Origin: Streptomyces sp. TLI_053
GTDB lineage: Bacteria; Actinomycetota; Actinomycetes; Streptomycetales; Streptomycetaceae
Assembly: GCF_900105395.1 (NCBI RefSeq)
Contig: NZ_LT629775.1
Coordinates: 2,374,501-2,438,500 of the forward strand
Direction: 5' to 3'
Length of the DNA stretch: 64,000 nucleotides
Part shown: piece by piece, positions 27,780 to 36,272 of the stretch
Layout of the letters: every line of letters begins with the position of its first letter
Position numbering within the stretch: position 1 is the first letter of the stretch
Notes under the pieces: generated by a model
What the model saw: the letters and a program-made list of their open reading frames with translations, nothing else
Database searches by the model: none
What the model was told of the DNA's origin: nothing
Position numbers and translations under genes: made by a program

Positions 27780-28530
27780 ATGCCCGACTCTCCCGGTCAC
27801 GAGGTGTCCAGCTCCGTTCCCTCCGTCCCGTCGCCGCTCCCGCCGGCCCCCTCCGCCCGGAGCGCGGCCGCCGGGTCCGTCGGGCCGGCCGGGTCCGCCC
27901 TGGCGCGGAGGCTGCGCGCCGCCCGGGCCACCGCGCCCAACTACCGCGAGGTGGGCGCCACCGCGGACGCCCGGCTGCCGGAGGGCTACACGCACCTTCG
28001 GCGGCGGGTCCATCTCGGGCACGGCCCCGAGGTCCTGGCCCGGGCCGGCCGCTTCGTCCTCGGCTGGGGCTGTCAGCTGGGCACCGGGTTCGCCGTGTTC
28101 CCGTACGCGCCCGCCGAGCCCGGGGGCGACCGTCCTGCTGCGGCTCGGCCTGCCCGGCAGTCGCTGGCCCCGCCTGGTGATCCCCTGCCGGGTGGTGTGG
28201 ACGGTGGACGAGCCGGACCGGATCGGCTTCGCCTACGGGACGCTGCCGGGGCACCCGGAGTGCGGCGAGGAAGCGTTCCTGGTGTCGATGGACGCGGCGG
28301 GCGAGGTGTGGTTCGAGGTCGTCGCCTTCGCCCGGCTCGCCGCCTGGTACGCGCGGCTCGGCCGCCCGGTCGCGGTGCTCTGCCAGTACTTGGCGATCGA
28401 GCGGTACCTCGCGTCCGTGCTCGCGGCTGCCGCGGACCCCGGCTCCGACCCCGACCCCGGCTCCGGCTCCGGCTCCGGGGCGCCGCTGCGGGAGTCGCCG
28501 AGTGGTTCCGAAGTCGGTGAGCGGTCGTAG
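27780..28530 (+). pseudogene. DUF1990 (YndH-like) gene with apparent frameshift
   Basis: The N-terminal half (to VFPYAPAEPG) and C-terminal half (ATVLLRLGLPGSRWPRLVIPCRVVWTVDEPDRIGFAYGTLPGHPECGEEAFLV) of a DUF1990 protein lie in adjacent frames. They join if one G is removed from the G5 run at 28122-28126. Both halves are conserved-looking and full length (about 249 residues), so either the assembly has one extra G or the gene was recently broken. DUF1990 proteins have no settled function. The C-terminal tail is a Gly/Ser/Asp-rich repeat. ATG at 27780 follows no strong ribosome site. Confidence 0.8.
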
Positions 28531-28634
28531 GCGATCAGCGAACGGGTGGCGGATCGGCCCCGGCGGGTCCGGGGTCGATCCGGGCCCGATCCGAGGGCCG
28601 GGGTCGATCCGGGGGCCGGGGCCGGGCCTCGGGC

Positions 28635-29102
28635 TCAGCCCAGGAAGGAGAGCCGGAGCGTGCGGTGCGGGTTGTCGCCGTTGGTGTCGACCAGCACCAC
28701 CGACTGCCAGATGCCCAGCGCGAGCTGTCCGTCGACCACCGGCAGGGTGGCGTGCGGGGCCACCAGTGCGGGGACGACGTGGTCGCGGCCGTGGCCGGGG
28801 CTGCCGTGCCGGTGACGCCACCGGTCGTCGGCCGGCAGGAGGTCGCGCAGGGTGGCGAGGAAGTCCTCGTCGCTGCCGGAGCCGGTCTCCAGGACGGCGA
28901 TCCCGGCCGTGGCGTGCGGGACGAAGACGTTGAGCAGGCCGTCCCGCCCGACGGCGTGTTCGTCGAGGAACCGGACACAGCGGTCGGTGATGTCGAGCGC
29001 GACCTCATGGATTCCGGTGGTGATGTCGAAGGTCTCGGTCCGGAAGGAACTGGAGGTGGGAGTGGAGTGGGACGAGGTTCGGGAGTGGGTGTGGTCCGCC
29101 AT
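28635..29102 (-). CDS. YjbQ-type protein (UPF0047, secondary thiamine-phosphate synthase enzyme)
   Basis: A 155-residue single-domain protein of the YjbQ family. FRTETFDITTGIHEVALDIT, LLNVFVPHATAGIAVLE, DDRWRHRHGSPGHGRDHVVPALVAPHATLPVVDGQLALGIWQSVVLVDTNG and the final HRTLRLSFLG are the family blocks, with several conserved His. E. coli YjbQ shows weak thiamine-phosphate synthase activity; the physiological role is unclear. The ATG at 29102 is preferred to a GTG six codons upstream, because AGGA lies 8 bases before it. Confidence 0.88.
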   Translation of the reverse strand: MADHTHSRTSSHSTPTSSSFRTETFDITTGIHEVALDITDRCVRFLDEHAVGRDGLLNVFVPHATAGIAVLETGSGSDEDFLATLRDLLPADDRWRHRHGSPGHGRDHVVPALVAPHATLPVVDGQLALGIWQSVVLVDTNGDNPHRTLRLSFLG

Positions 29103-29414
29103 GGCGCCATCCTGACCCACGGCCGGGGGTGGACCCGCAAGCCTCGCCGACTCCCGGCGCCGGAGGGGCCGGCCGTCATAGGCTGAGAGGTTCAGACCAA
29201 AGATGACATCTGGTGACCGGTACGGACCGTTGACGATCGGGATCGCGAACGATCAGCCGGGCCGGTGCTGGATCTGCCCGTATCGGTACGGTCCCGGGAG
29301 CGGAAACGCCGAAGACCCGACGGTCGTCAGGATCCGTCGGGTCGTGCCGAAGGGCTGTGTGCGCAGGAGCCGGACCGGATACGACCGGACCAGGACGCGA
29401 CCGGGCCGGTCGGC

Positions 29415-29684
29415 TCAGCCGCGGCTGCCGAAGAGCCCCCGCCGCAGCCGGCGCAGCGGCGCCAGCAGCTTGACCCGCGCGTGGCGGCGAGGCGGCGCGG
29501 TCGGGGCCCCGACGCCGCGCGGCGTCAGTTCCCTTATCAACCCGAGCGCCTCGGCGGTGTCCACCGCCGGGAGTGCGGGCGCGCCGAGCACAGCCAGGTG
29601 TCGCTCGATCCGGCGGCCGGTCGCGCCGACGCCGCACTGGATCGCGGGCACCCGAGGCCGGGTCCGCACTTGCATGTGTTCCAT
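29415..29684 (-). CDS. Small Arg-rich hypothetical protein
   Basis: An 89-residue basic protein beginning MEHMQVRTRPRVPAIQCG. It has a central IERHLAVLGAPALPAVDTAEALGLIRELTPRG and an Arg/Leu-rich C-terminus (VKLLAPLRRLRRGLFGSRG). No domain is recognised. It is reminiscent of small Streptomyces proteins of unknown role, and codon use fits a real gene. A G-rich stretch precedes the ATG but is not a clear ribosome site. An ATG three codons later is equally possible. Confidence 0.5.
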   Translation of the reverse strand: MEHMQVRTRPRVPAIQCGVGATGRRIERHLAVLGAPALPAVDTAEALGLIRELTPRGVGAPTAPPRRHARVKLLAPLRRLRRGLFGSRG

Positions 29685-30414
29685 CAGTTTTCCCACCCCT
29701 ACGAGGCGCCAGGGCCGTGAGGCGAAGACTATCCGTGACAGACGGCCTTCGCGCAACCGTCCTGGTGTTCTGCAACCGTACCGTGCTGCGTCAACTGACA
29801 CTGCACCAGGGCCCACCCGGCCGATCACGACTGAGCATCAATGATGGTGCACGACCGGCGGGACGTCACCGGGTTCTCCGGGTCGCACACCCGGCGCCCG
29901 CCGTGACGATGTACGCCCGGCGCACGGGGTCACCGCGCTTCACTCGCCGTGGCCACCCGGCGGCCACCGTGCCGCCCTCCCGCGGTCACCCCCGGGACGG
30001 CCTGTGACCACCGGTGACGAGGTACGACTATCCGTTTAGGAAGTGAACACAGCCGGGGGATTGACGTCCGAGTCGGGTCCAAGCAATATCTCTATCGACC
30101 ACGCGGGCGCGAACACCACTGCCCCCCGTGTTCGACTGATGAAGATTCCGGCTCCCCCGTGCCTACTGCCAGGCCGCCTCGACGCTGCGGTGGCCAGGTT
30201 CGGGCGGTGCTCGGACCGGCGGCCGGCCGTAGAGGGTCGGCCGGGCCGCCACCAGGCTGCCGGTGCCACCCCGTCCGGGGTCCGGCACCGGCGGCTCCGG
30301 CCGCGCGGGTCACACCCGTCGGGGCCCCCGCACCGGCCCGCGCCCCGAGGCCCCGCAGCGGCCCCCGCACCCGTGCTCCGCCCGCCGCGGCCACGCTCGG
30401 TAGACTCGGCCAGC
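29685..30414. other. Long intergenic region before the glycosyltransferase gene
   Basis: 730 bases with no supported gene on either strand. Near 30025-30070 the DNA is locally AT-richer, including a TTGACG at 30061. Immediately before the next gene, TAGACT at 30401-30406 would be a -10 box for leaderless or near-leaderless transcription. No riboswitch, tRNA or hairpin pair was identified. Confidence 0.4.
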
Positions 30415-32706
30415 GTGCCAGTCCTCCTCAGCATCGTGCTCCCCGTCCACGGGGTGGAGCGCTTCCTGCCCCGCTGCCTCGACTCCCTCCTGGCGGACAC
30501 CCCGTCCGCCGAGTCCCGCTTCGAGGTGATCGCGGTCGACGACCGCTCCCCCGACCGCAGCGGCGCGATCCTGGACGATCACGCGGCCCGTGATCCGCGC
30601 CTGCGCGTCCTGCACCTCGCCGAGAACCAGGGCCTCGGCGGCGCCCGCACCGCCGCCCTCCCCGAGGTGCGCGGCGCGTACGTCTGGTTCGTCGACAGCG
30701 ACGACTGGGTGCCCGAGGGCACGGTGAGCGCCCTCCTCGACGAGCTCACCGGCGAGCTGGAACGGGAACGGCGCGGCGAGGCGCCCGCGGACGTCCTGCT
30801 GACCGACTTCGTCCACGTCTACCCCGACGGCGGGACCGAGCCCAACCCGTGGCGGCACGTGCTCACCGGGTCCCCGCTCGTCGAGGGGGCCACTCTGGCC
30901 GAGCACCCGGCCGTGTTCCGGACGGTGATGTCGGTCTGGAACAAGGTGTTCCGCCGGGACTTCCTGCTCGGGCTCGGCGTCTCCTTCGGCCGCGGCTTCT
31001 ACGAGGACATCTCCGTCACCTATCCCGCGCTGCTCGCCGCCGAGCGGCTGCGCTACCTCGACCGCCCCTGCTACTTCTACCGGCGCGGCCGGGCCGGGGC
31101 GATCACCAGCACCGCCTCCGCCAAGCACGCCGACGCCTTCGCCCAGTACGACGCGATCTTCGCCTTCCTGGACCGGCCCCACGGTCACGACAGCGCCGAC
31201 GCCCCCGACGACTCCGACCGCTCCGGCGCCTCCGACCGCTCCGGCGCCTCCGACGGCCACGACCGGCCCGGCCGGCCGGTCCCCGGGACGCTGCGGACCC
31301 TGGTCTTCGAGCGGACCGTGCAGCAGGCGCTCACCGTCTACGACACCCCGGGGCTGGTCCCGGTCGGGCTGCGGCCGGAGTTCTTCCGGCGGATCGCCGA
31401 GCACTTCACCCGGCACCGTCCGGCGGGCTACCGCTTCCCCGGGGGCGTGCGCGGCGTGCAGTACCGGCTCGCGGCCCGGGGCTCCCGGCGTGCGTACGCG
31501 GAACTGCGCCGTACCGGTCGACTGCCGCGCGAACTCAAGCGCGGGGCCCGGGCGGTGGCGCCGGCCCTGAAGAAGGGGGTGCGCAGCAGCGCCCGGTTCA
31601 CCGCGTACAACACGTTCCGCCGGATGCCGTTGAACCCGAACCTGGCGGTCTACGCCGCGTACTGGCACCGGGGTTACGCGTGCAGCCCGGCCGCGATCTA
31701 CGAGAAGGCGAAGGAGCTCGCACCGGGGATCCACGGGGTCTGGGTGGTGGAGAACCGCGCCCGGGCGGCGACGCTCCCGGACGGTGTGCCGTACGTGATC
31801 GTCAACACCCCGGCGTACCTGAGGGCGATGGCCACCGCCAAGTACTTCGTGAACAACGTCAACTTCCCCCGGACCATGGCGAAGCGGCCCGGCACGGTGC
31901 ACGTCCAGACCCAGCACGGCACGCCGCTGAAGGCGATGGGCATGGATCTCAGGGACCACCCGGTGGCCGCCGACGGGATGGACTTCGACCGGCTCCAGGA
32001 GGCGATCGACCGCTGGGACTTCCTGGTCTCCTCCAACCCGCACACCAGCGAGCACTTCGCCCGTGCCTTCCCGGGCCGCTACGAGATGCTGGACACCGGG
32101 TACCCGCGCAACGACCGGCTGGCCGACGCGACGCCGGCCGCGACGGCGGCGATGCGCGAACGGTTCGGGCTGGCGCCGGGGCGCACCGCGGTGCTGTACG
32201 CGCCCACCCACCGGGAGGCGCGCGGCGGCTACGTTCCGCTGCTGGACGTGCGGGAGCTGGCCCGGCGGCTGGGACCGGACTTCACGCTGCTGGTCCGCAC
32301 CCACTACTTCCACACCGGCGGCCCGGGCGATCTGACGGCGGACGAGGAGGCGGCGGAGATCCTGGACGTGTCGGCGCACCCGACGGTGGAGGACCTCTAC
32401 CTGGCGGCCGACGTCCTGGTCACGGACTACTCGTCGATGATGTTCGACTACGCCGTGCTGGACCGGCCGATCGTGGTCTTCGCGCCGGACTGGGAGGAGT
32501 ACAAGCGCGACCGGGGCGTCTACTTCGACCTGTTCGAGCAGCCGCCGGGCGCGCTGACGACGGATCCCGAGGGGTTGGCGGCGGCGCTGCTGGCCGGTGA
32601 CCCGGAGCCGGCGGCGCGGGCCGACTTCCGCAAGCGGTTCTGCCCCTGGGACGACGGCGGGGCGGCGGAGCGCGTGGTCCGCCGGGTGTTCCCGACCGCC
32701 GGCTGA
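30415..32706 (+). CDS. GT2 glycosyltransferase fused to CDP-glycerol glycerophosphotransferase
   Basis: A 763-residue wall-polymer enzyme. Residues 1-330 are a GT2 transferase: LSIVLPVHGVERFLPRCLDSLL, VIAVDDRSPDRSG, GGARTAALPEVRGAYVWFVDSDDW, with a metal-binding DSDD. Residues about 400-760 are a TagB/TagF-like glycerophosphotransferase: VHVQTQHGTPLKAMGMDL (catalytic His region), YAPTHREA, VTDYSSMMFDYAVLDRPIVVFAPDWEEYKRDRGVYFD. It would build teichoic-acid-like glycerol- or sugar-phosphate polymers at the inner face of the membrane. GTG at 30415 was chosen because the conserved first strand starts directly there. A DSDRSGASDRSGASDGHD repeat lies between the domains. Confidence 0.9.
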   Translation: MPVLLSIVLPVHGVERFLPRCLDSLLADTPSAESRFEVIAVDDRSPDRSGAILDDHAARDPRLRVLHLAENQGLGGARTAALPEVRGAYVWFVDSDDWVPEGTVSALLDELTGELERERRGEAPADVLLTDFVHVYPDGGTEPNPWRHVLTGSPLVEGATLAEHPAVFRTVMSVWNKVFRRDFLLGLGVSFGRGFYEDISVTYPALLAAERLRYLDRPCYFYRRGRAGAITSTASAKHADAFAQYDAIFAFLDRPHGHDSADAPDDSDRSGASDRSGASDGHDRPGRPVPGTLRTLVFERTVQQALTVYDTPGLVPVGLRPEFFRRIAEHFTRHRPAGYRFPGGVRGVQYRLAARGSRRAYAELRRTGRLPRELKRGARAVAPALKKGVRSSARFTAYNTFRRMPLNPNLAVYAAYWHRGYACSPAAIYEKAKELAPGIHGVWVVENRARAATLPDGVPYVIVNTPAYLRAMATAKYFVNNVNFPRTMAKRPGTVHVQTQHGTPLKAMGMDLRDHPVAADGMDFDRLQEAIDRWDFLVSSNPHTSEHFARAFPGRYEMLDTGYPRNDRLADATPAATAAMRERFGLAPGRTAVLYAPTHREARGGYVPLLDVRELARRLGPDFTLLVRTHYFHTGGPGDLTADEEAAEILDVSAHPTVEDLYLAADVLVTDYSSMMFDYAVLDRPIVVFAPDWEEYKRDRGVYFDLFEQPPGALTTDPEGLAAALLAGDPEPAARADFRKRFCPWDDGGAAERVVRRVFPTAG

Positions 32707-32847
32707 GCGCACGGCGGCCCGACGGGCGGCGCCGGCCCGACGGGCGACACCGCCCACGGCACGACGCGCGACGCGACGCCGACACGACAGCACGACAGCA
32801 CGGCGGCCCGACCCGCGGCGCCGACAGGACAGGCGCCGACAACGCGA

Positions 32848-32882
32848 GGACGGGGCCCCGGAGACGATCCGGGACCCCGTCC
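32848..32882. terminator. Hairpin between glycosyltransferase and EF-hand genes
   Basis: 14-bp arms 32848-32861 and 32869-32882 with one mismatch (a G-U pair on the minus-strand RNA) and a 7-base loop, between convergent genes. The rest of 32707-32847 is low-complexity GCGAC-type repeats. Confidence 0.65.
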
Positions 32883-32904
32883 GGGCCGGTCGGCCCCGGC
32901 TTCG

Positions 32905-33117
32905 TCAGCCCTGGCGCGCGGCCAGGAACTCGTCGAAGGTCAGCTCGCCGTCGTGGTTGGTGTCCATCTGCTTGATGATGGCCTCGGCCACGGCGACCGA
33001 GGTGGTGAGGTCGCCGAGCTCGCGCGCGACGAGGGCGTACTCGGCGGCGGTGATCCGGCCGTTGCCGTTCCGGTCGAACTTGTCGAACGCGGCGCGAATG
33101 TCGTCGACGTCTGCCAT
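32905..33117 (-). CDS. EF-hand calcium-binding protein (CabD/calmodulin-like)
   Basis: A 70-residue cytosolic protein with two canonical EF-hands: DKFDRNGNGRITAAEY and KQMDTNHDGELTFDEF, both with full Asp/Asn ligands and the -z Glu. It is of the size and layout of the Streptomyces CabC/CabD small calcium-binding proteins, proposed calcium buffers or sensors in development. Start is MADVDD, with AGGAGG 5 bases upstream. Monocistronic. Confidence 0.93.
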   Translation of the reverse strand: MADVDDIRAAFDKFDRNGNGRITAAEYALVARELGDLTTSVAVAEAIIKQMDTNHDGELTFDEFLAARQG

Positions 33118-33332
33118 GGGGGCCTCCTGGGACCGAATCAACTGCTGATGTGCATTTCCGACGGCGGTACCCTACCCGCCCGTGGTGAGCGCCACTGCGA
33201 GCGGGAGTGGACGGGCTCGGGGGTGGGTGTCGTAGTCTGCGGGTCTGATCCCGGCCCGGCCGGGGAAGCGAACGCCGCTCGTCGTACACCGGGCCCGGGC
33301 ACCTCTCGGGCATGCGCGTCCAGGGAGGGACC

Positions 33333-34001
33333 ATGCTCGATCTCGTCACCAGGCTGGTGCTGAAACCGCTCGCCCGGGGGATCTGGCGGCCCACCATCGA
33401 GGGGATCGAGAACGTGCCCCGCAAGGGCGGCGTCATCCTCGCCAGCAACCACCTCTCCTTCATCGACAGCGTGGTCATCCCGCTCACCGCGCCGCGCCGG
33501 GTCCACTTCCTGGCCAAGGCCGAGTACTTCACCGGCAGCGGCCTCAAGGGCGCGCTCTCCCGCGGCTTCTTCCAGGGCATCGGCGCGGTGCCGGTCGAGC
33601 GCGGCACCTACCGGTCGGCCCAGGCCTCGCTGGAGCGGGCACTGGAGATCCTGGAGGACGGCAAGGCGTTCGGCATCTACCCCGAGGGCACCCGCTCGCT
33701 GGACGGCCGGCTCTACCGCGGCAAGACCGGCGTAGCCTGGCTGGCCCTCACCGCCGGCGTCCCGGTGGTGCCGGTGGCACTGGAGGGGCCGGAGGGAATC
33801 CTCCCGGTCGGCAAGCGGCTGCCGCGCCTGAAGAAGGTGACGGTCCGTTTCGGGGAGCCGCTGCACTTCGACGAGCTGCACGGCCAGGCGCGTTCGCTCA
33901 AGGCCCGCCGCCAGGTCACCGACGAGGTGATGGCGGCGATCCAGCAGCTCTCCGGCCAGGAGTTCGTGGGGGCGTACAACGAGGTCCCCAAGGCGGCCTG
34001 A
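33333..34001 (+). CDS. plsC: 1-acyl-sn-glycerol-3-phosphate acyltransferase (PlsC family)
   Basis: A 222-residue membrane-associated acyltransferase that makes phosphatidic acid from lysophosphatidate, or a related acylation. The catalytic NHLSFID (NHx4D-type, residues 39-45), the substrate-binding GAVPVERGTYR and YPEGTRS blocks and VPVVPVALEG are all present. ATG at 33333 is preceded by AGGGAGGG. The longer form starting 7 codons earlier lacks a ribosome site. No operon partner; three 36-bp repeats follow the gene. Confidence 0.92.
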   Translation: MLDLVTRLVLKPLARGIWRPTIEGIENVPRKGGVILASNHLSFIDSVVIPLTAPRRVHFLAKAEYFTGSGLKGALSRGFFQGIGAVPVERGTYRSAQASLERALEILEDGKAFGIYPEGTRSLDGRLYRGKTGVAWLALTAGVPVVPVALEGPEGILPVGKRLPRLKKVTVRFGEPLHFDELHGQARSLKARRQVTDEVMAAIQQLSGQEFVGAYNEVPKAA

Positions 34002-34020
34002 GACCGGGGCCGCCGGGCCC

Positions 34021-34128
34021 CGGCCCGCGCCGCTCGCCCGGAGCCGGACCCCCGCCCGGCCCGCGCCGCTCGCCCGGAGCCGGACCCCCGCCCGGCCCGC
34101 GCCGCTCGCCCGGAGCCGGACCCCCGCC
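34021..34128. repeat. Three perfect 36-bp tandem repeats
   Basis: Units 34021-34056, 34057-34092 and 34093-34128 are identical, lying between convergent plsC and an ABC exporter gene. Each contains short GC-rich inverted segments. Perfect identity means recent expansion. A VNTR or repeated terminator is possible. Confidence 0.9.
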
Positions 34129-34142
34129 CCGGGTGCGCCCCG

Positions 34143-35957
34143 TCAGCGAGCGACGGCCGCGACCGGAGCCTCCCGCCGGAGCAGCGCCGCGTACCGGCCG
34201 TCCGCCGCCAGCAGCTCCTCGTGGCTGCCCAGTTCGGCGACCTCGCCGCGTTCCAGGACCGCGATCTGGTCGGCCCCGCGCACGGTGGAGAGCCGGTGCG
34301 CGATGGTGATGGTGGTGCGGCCCTCCGCGAGGGTGTCGATGGCCTCCTGGACGGCGCGTTCGGTGCTGTTGTCCAGCGCGCTGGTGGCCTCGTCGAGGAT
34401 CAGCACGGGCGGATTGCGCAGGATGGTGCGGGCGAGCGCGAGGCGCTGCTTCTCCCCTCCCGAGAAGCGGTAGCCGCGCTCGCCGACCAGGGTGTCGTAG
34501 CCGTCCGGCAGCGCGGCGACGGTGTCGTGGATCCGCGCCGCGGCGGCAGCGGCGACGAGTTCCTCCTCGGTGGCGTCCGGCTTGGCGAACCGCAGGTTGT
34601 CGGCGACCGAGGCGTGGAAGAGGTAGGTCTCCTGGGAGACCACGCCCACCGCGCGGGACAGGGTCTCGAAGGAGAGCTCGCGGACGTCGACGCCGTCGAT
34701 GGTGACCCGGCCGCCGGTGACGTCGTACAGCCTGGGCACCAGGTAGCTGAGCGTGGTCTTGCCGGAGCCGGTCTCGCCGACCACCGCGAGCGAGCCGCCC
34801 GCCGGGATCCGCAGCGCGATCCCGCCGAGGGTGGGCCGCTCCTGCTCCGGGTCGTAGCGGAAGTCGACGCCCTCGAAGCGGACCTCGCCGCGGATCTCGC
34901 CGAGGGTGACGGGGTGCTCGGGCTCGTCGATCTCCACGGTCAGGTCGAGGTACTCGAAGATCCGCTGGAACAGCGCGAGCGAGGTCTGCACGGCGACACC
35001 GGTGGCCAGCAGGCTGATGGTCGGGCGGAACAGGCCCTGCTGGAGCGAGACGAAGGCGACCAGGGTGCCGACCGAGACGATCGGCGCACCGCCCGCGGCG
35101 GTCATGCCGGCGGCCCAGTAGATCACCGCCGGCATCGCCGCCATCACGATCTGGATGGTGTTCATCCGCCAGCGGCCGGCCATCGAGGCGCGGACCTCCA
35201 GGTCGGCCAGCCGGTCGGACTGGCCGGTGAACTCACGGGCGAGCGAGTCGGTGCGGCCCATGGTGCGGCCGAGCAGGATGCCGCTGACCGACAGCGACTC
35301 CTGGACCGCCGAGCTCATCGCGGCGAGCTGCTTCTGCCGCTCGCCGGTGATCTTCTTGCGCTCGTTGCCGACCCGGCGGCTGATCCAGACGAACACCGGC
35401 AGCAGCACCAGCGAGACGACGGTGAGCCGCCAGTCCAGCGCCACCATGGCGACCACCGAGGCGACCACGGCGGTGAAGTTGGAGACCAGCGAGGTGGCGG
35501 TGGAGGTCACCGTGGACTGCATGCCGCCGATGTCGTTGGCGATCCGGGACTGCACCTCGCCGGTGCGGGTGCGGGTGAAGAAGGCCAGCGACATCCGCTG
35601 GAGGTGGCCGTAGACGGCGGTGCGCAGGTCGTGCATGACCCGCTGGCCGACGGTGGTGGAGATCAGCGTCTGGAGCACGCCGAAGACGCTGTTGACGACG
35701 GCGGTGGCGACCATGCCGAGCACCAGCACGGTCAGCAGGCCGGTGCGGCCCTGCGGGATCGCGGTGTCCAGCACGGCGCGGAGCAGGAACGGCGTGGTCA
35801 CCGAGACCACGGCGGAGGCGGCCACCAGCAGGCCGACGAGGGCGAGGCGGCCCCGGTAGGGGCGGAACAGCGCGAGTATGCGCCGCCACTGGGTCGGCGG
35901 GCGCGGGTCGTTCTCGGTGCGGGCGGGCGGGGTCCACTGGATGCCTTCTGGGCGCAC
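34143..35957 (-). CDS. ABC exporter (fused permease and ATPase, MsbA/LmrA-like)
   Basis: A 604-residue half-transporter. The N-terminal membrane domain has about six helices (from ALVGLLVAASAVVSVTTPFLL to VAFVSLQQGLF) with the coupling helix in LRTAVYGHLQRMSLAFF. The ATPase domain has Walker A GETGSGKTT, Q-loop VSQETYLFH, signature FSGGEKQR, Walker B ILDEATSALD and H-loop IAHRLST. It likely works as a homodimer exporting lipids or drugs. GTG at 35957 is preferred (GAGG upstream); the 30-codon extension is low complexity. A TTAGC-AAA-GCTAA palindrome overlaps its probable promoter. Confidence 0.92.
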   Translation of the reverse strand: MRPEGIQWTPPARTENDPRPPTQWRRILALFRPYRGRLALVGLLVAASAVVSVTTPFLLRAVLDTAIPQGRTGLLTVLVLGMVATAVVNSVFGVLQTLISTTVGQRVMHDLRTAVYGHLQRMSLAFFTRTRTGEVQSRIANDIGGMQSTVTSTATSLVSNFTAVVASVVAMVALDWRLTVVSLVLLPVFVWISRRVGNERKKITGERQKQLAAMSSAVQESLSVSGILLGRTMGRTDSLAREFTGQSDRLADLEVRASMAGRWRMNTIQIVMAAMPAVIYWAAGMTAAGGAPIVSVGTLVAFVSLQQGLFRPTISLLATGVAVQTSLALFQRIFEYLDLTVEIDEPEHPVTLGEIRGEVRFEGVDFRYDPEQERPTLGGIALRIPAGGSLAVVGETGSGKTTLSYLVPRLYDVTGGRVTIDGVDVRELSFETLSRAVGVVSQETYLFHASVADNLRFAKPDATEEELVAAAAAARIHDTVAALPDGYDTLVGERGYRFSGGEKQRLALARTILRNPPVLILDEATSALDNSTERAVQEAIDTLAEGRTTITIAHRLSTVRGADQIAVLERGEVAELGSHEELLAADGRYAALLRREAPVAAVAR

Positions 35958-36065
35958 GGTGGGGCAGCCTCCCTCTGACGGGCGCGGGGGCGCGGCGCCC
36001 GGGGGCGCACGCCGGCGGCGGGTGGGCGGTCGGGCGATCGCCAGCATAACGAGAGAGGCTCATAG

Positions 36066-36078
36066 TTAGCAAAGCTAA
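36066..36078 (-). promoter_or_regulatory. Palindromic operator in ABC exporter promoter
   Basis: TTAGCAAAGCTAA, perfect 5-bp arms around AAA, in a short AT-rich island about 110 bases upstream of the exporter start. The shape resembles MarR-family operators that control drug exporters. No MarR gene is in the window, so the regulator would act in trans. The remainder of 35958-36272 holds CCGTCCG-type and CCGGACACG-type short repeats and no gene. Confidence 0.5.
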
Positions 36079-36272
36079 TAGTGAGATGGCCTCCGCTATA
36101 CCGGTCGGAACCCCGCCTGCCGGCCTGCCCGCCCGTCCGCCCGTCCGTCCGCCCGTCCGCCACCGAGCGGGAACCCGTCATATGGACGAACGACCGCCGG
36201 CCGGACACGCAACCGTCCGCCGGACACGAACCGGCCACACGGACCCGCGCCCGCCGACCGGACACGGACCCG

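Noticed and set aside
28122-28126. Programmed ribosomal frameshift in the DUF1990 gene
   Set aside because: There is no slippery heptamer plus pseudoknot pattern, and two other homopolymer shifts in the window make assembly error the better explanation.
29685-30414. tRNA or riboswitch in the long intergenic region
   Set aside because: No cloverleaf, acceptor-stem pairing or recognisable riboswitch core could be drawn by eye.
34021-34128. CRISPR array
   Set aside because: Units are directly adjacent without unique spacers and no cas genes are present.
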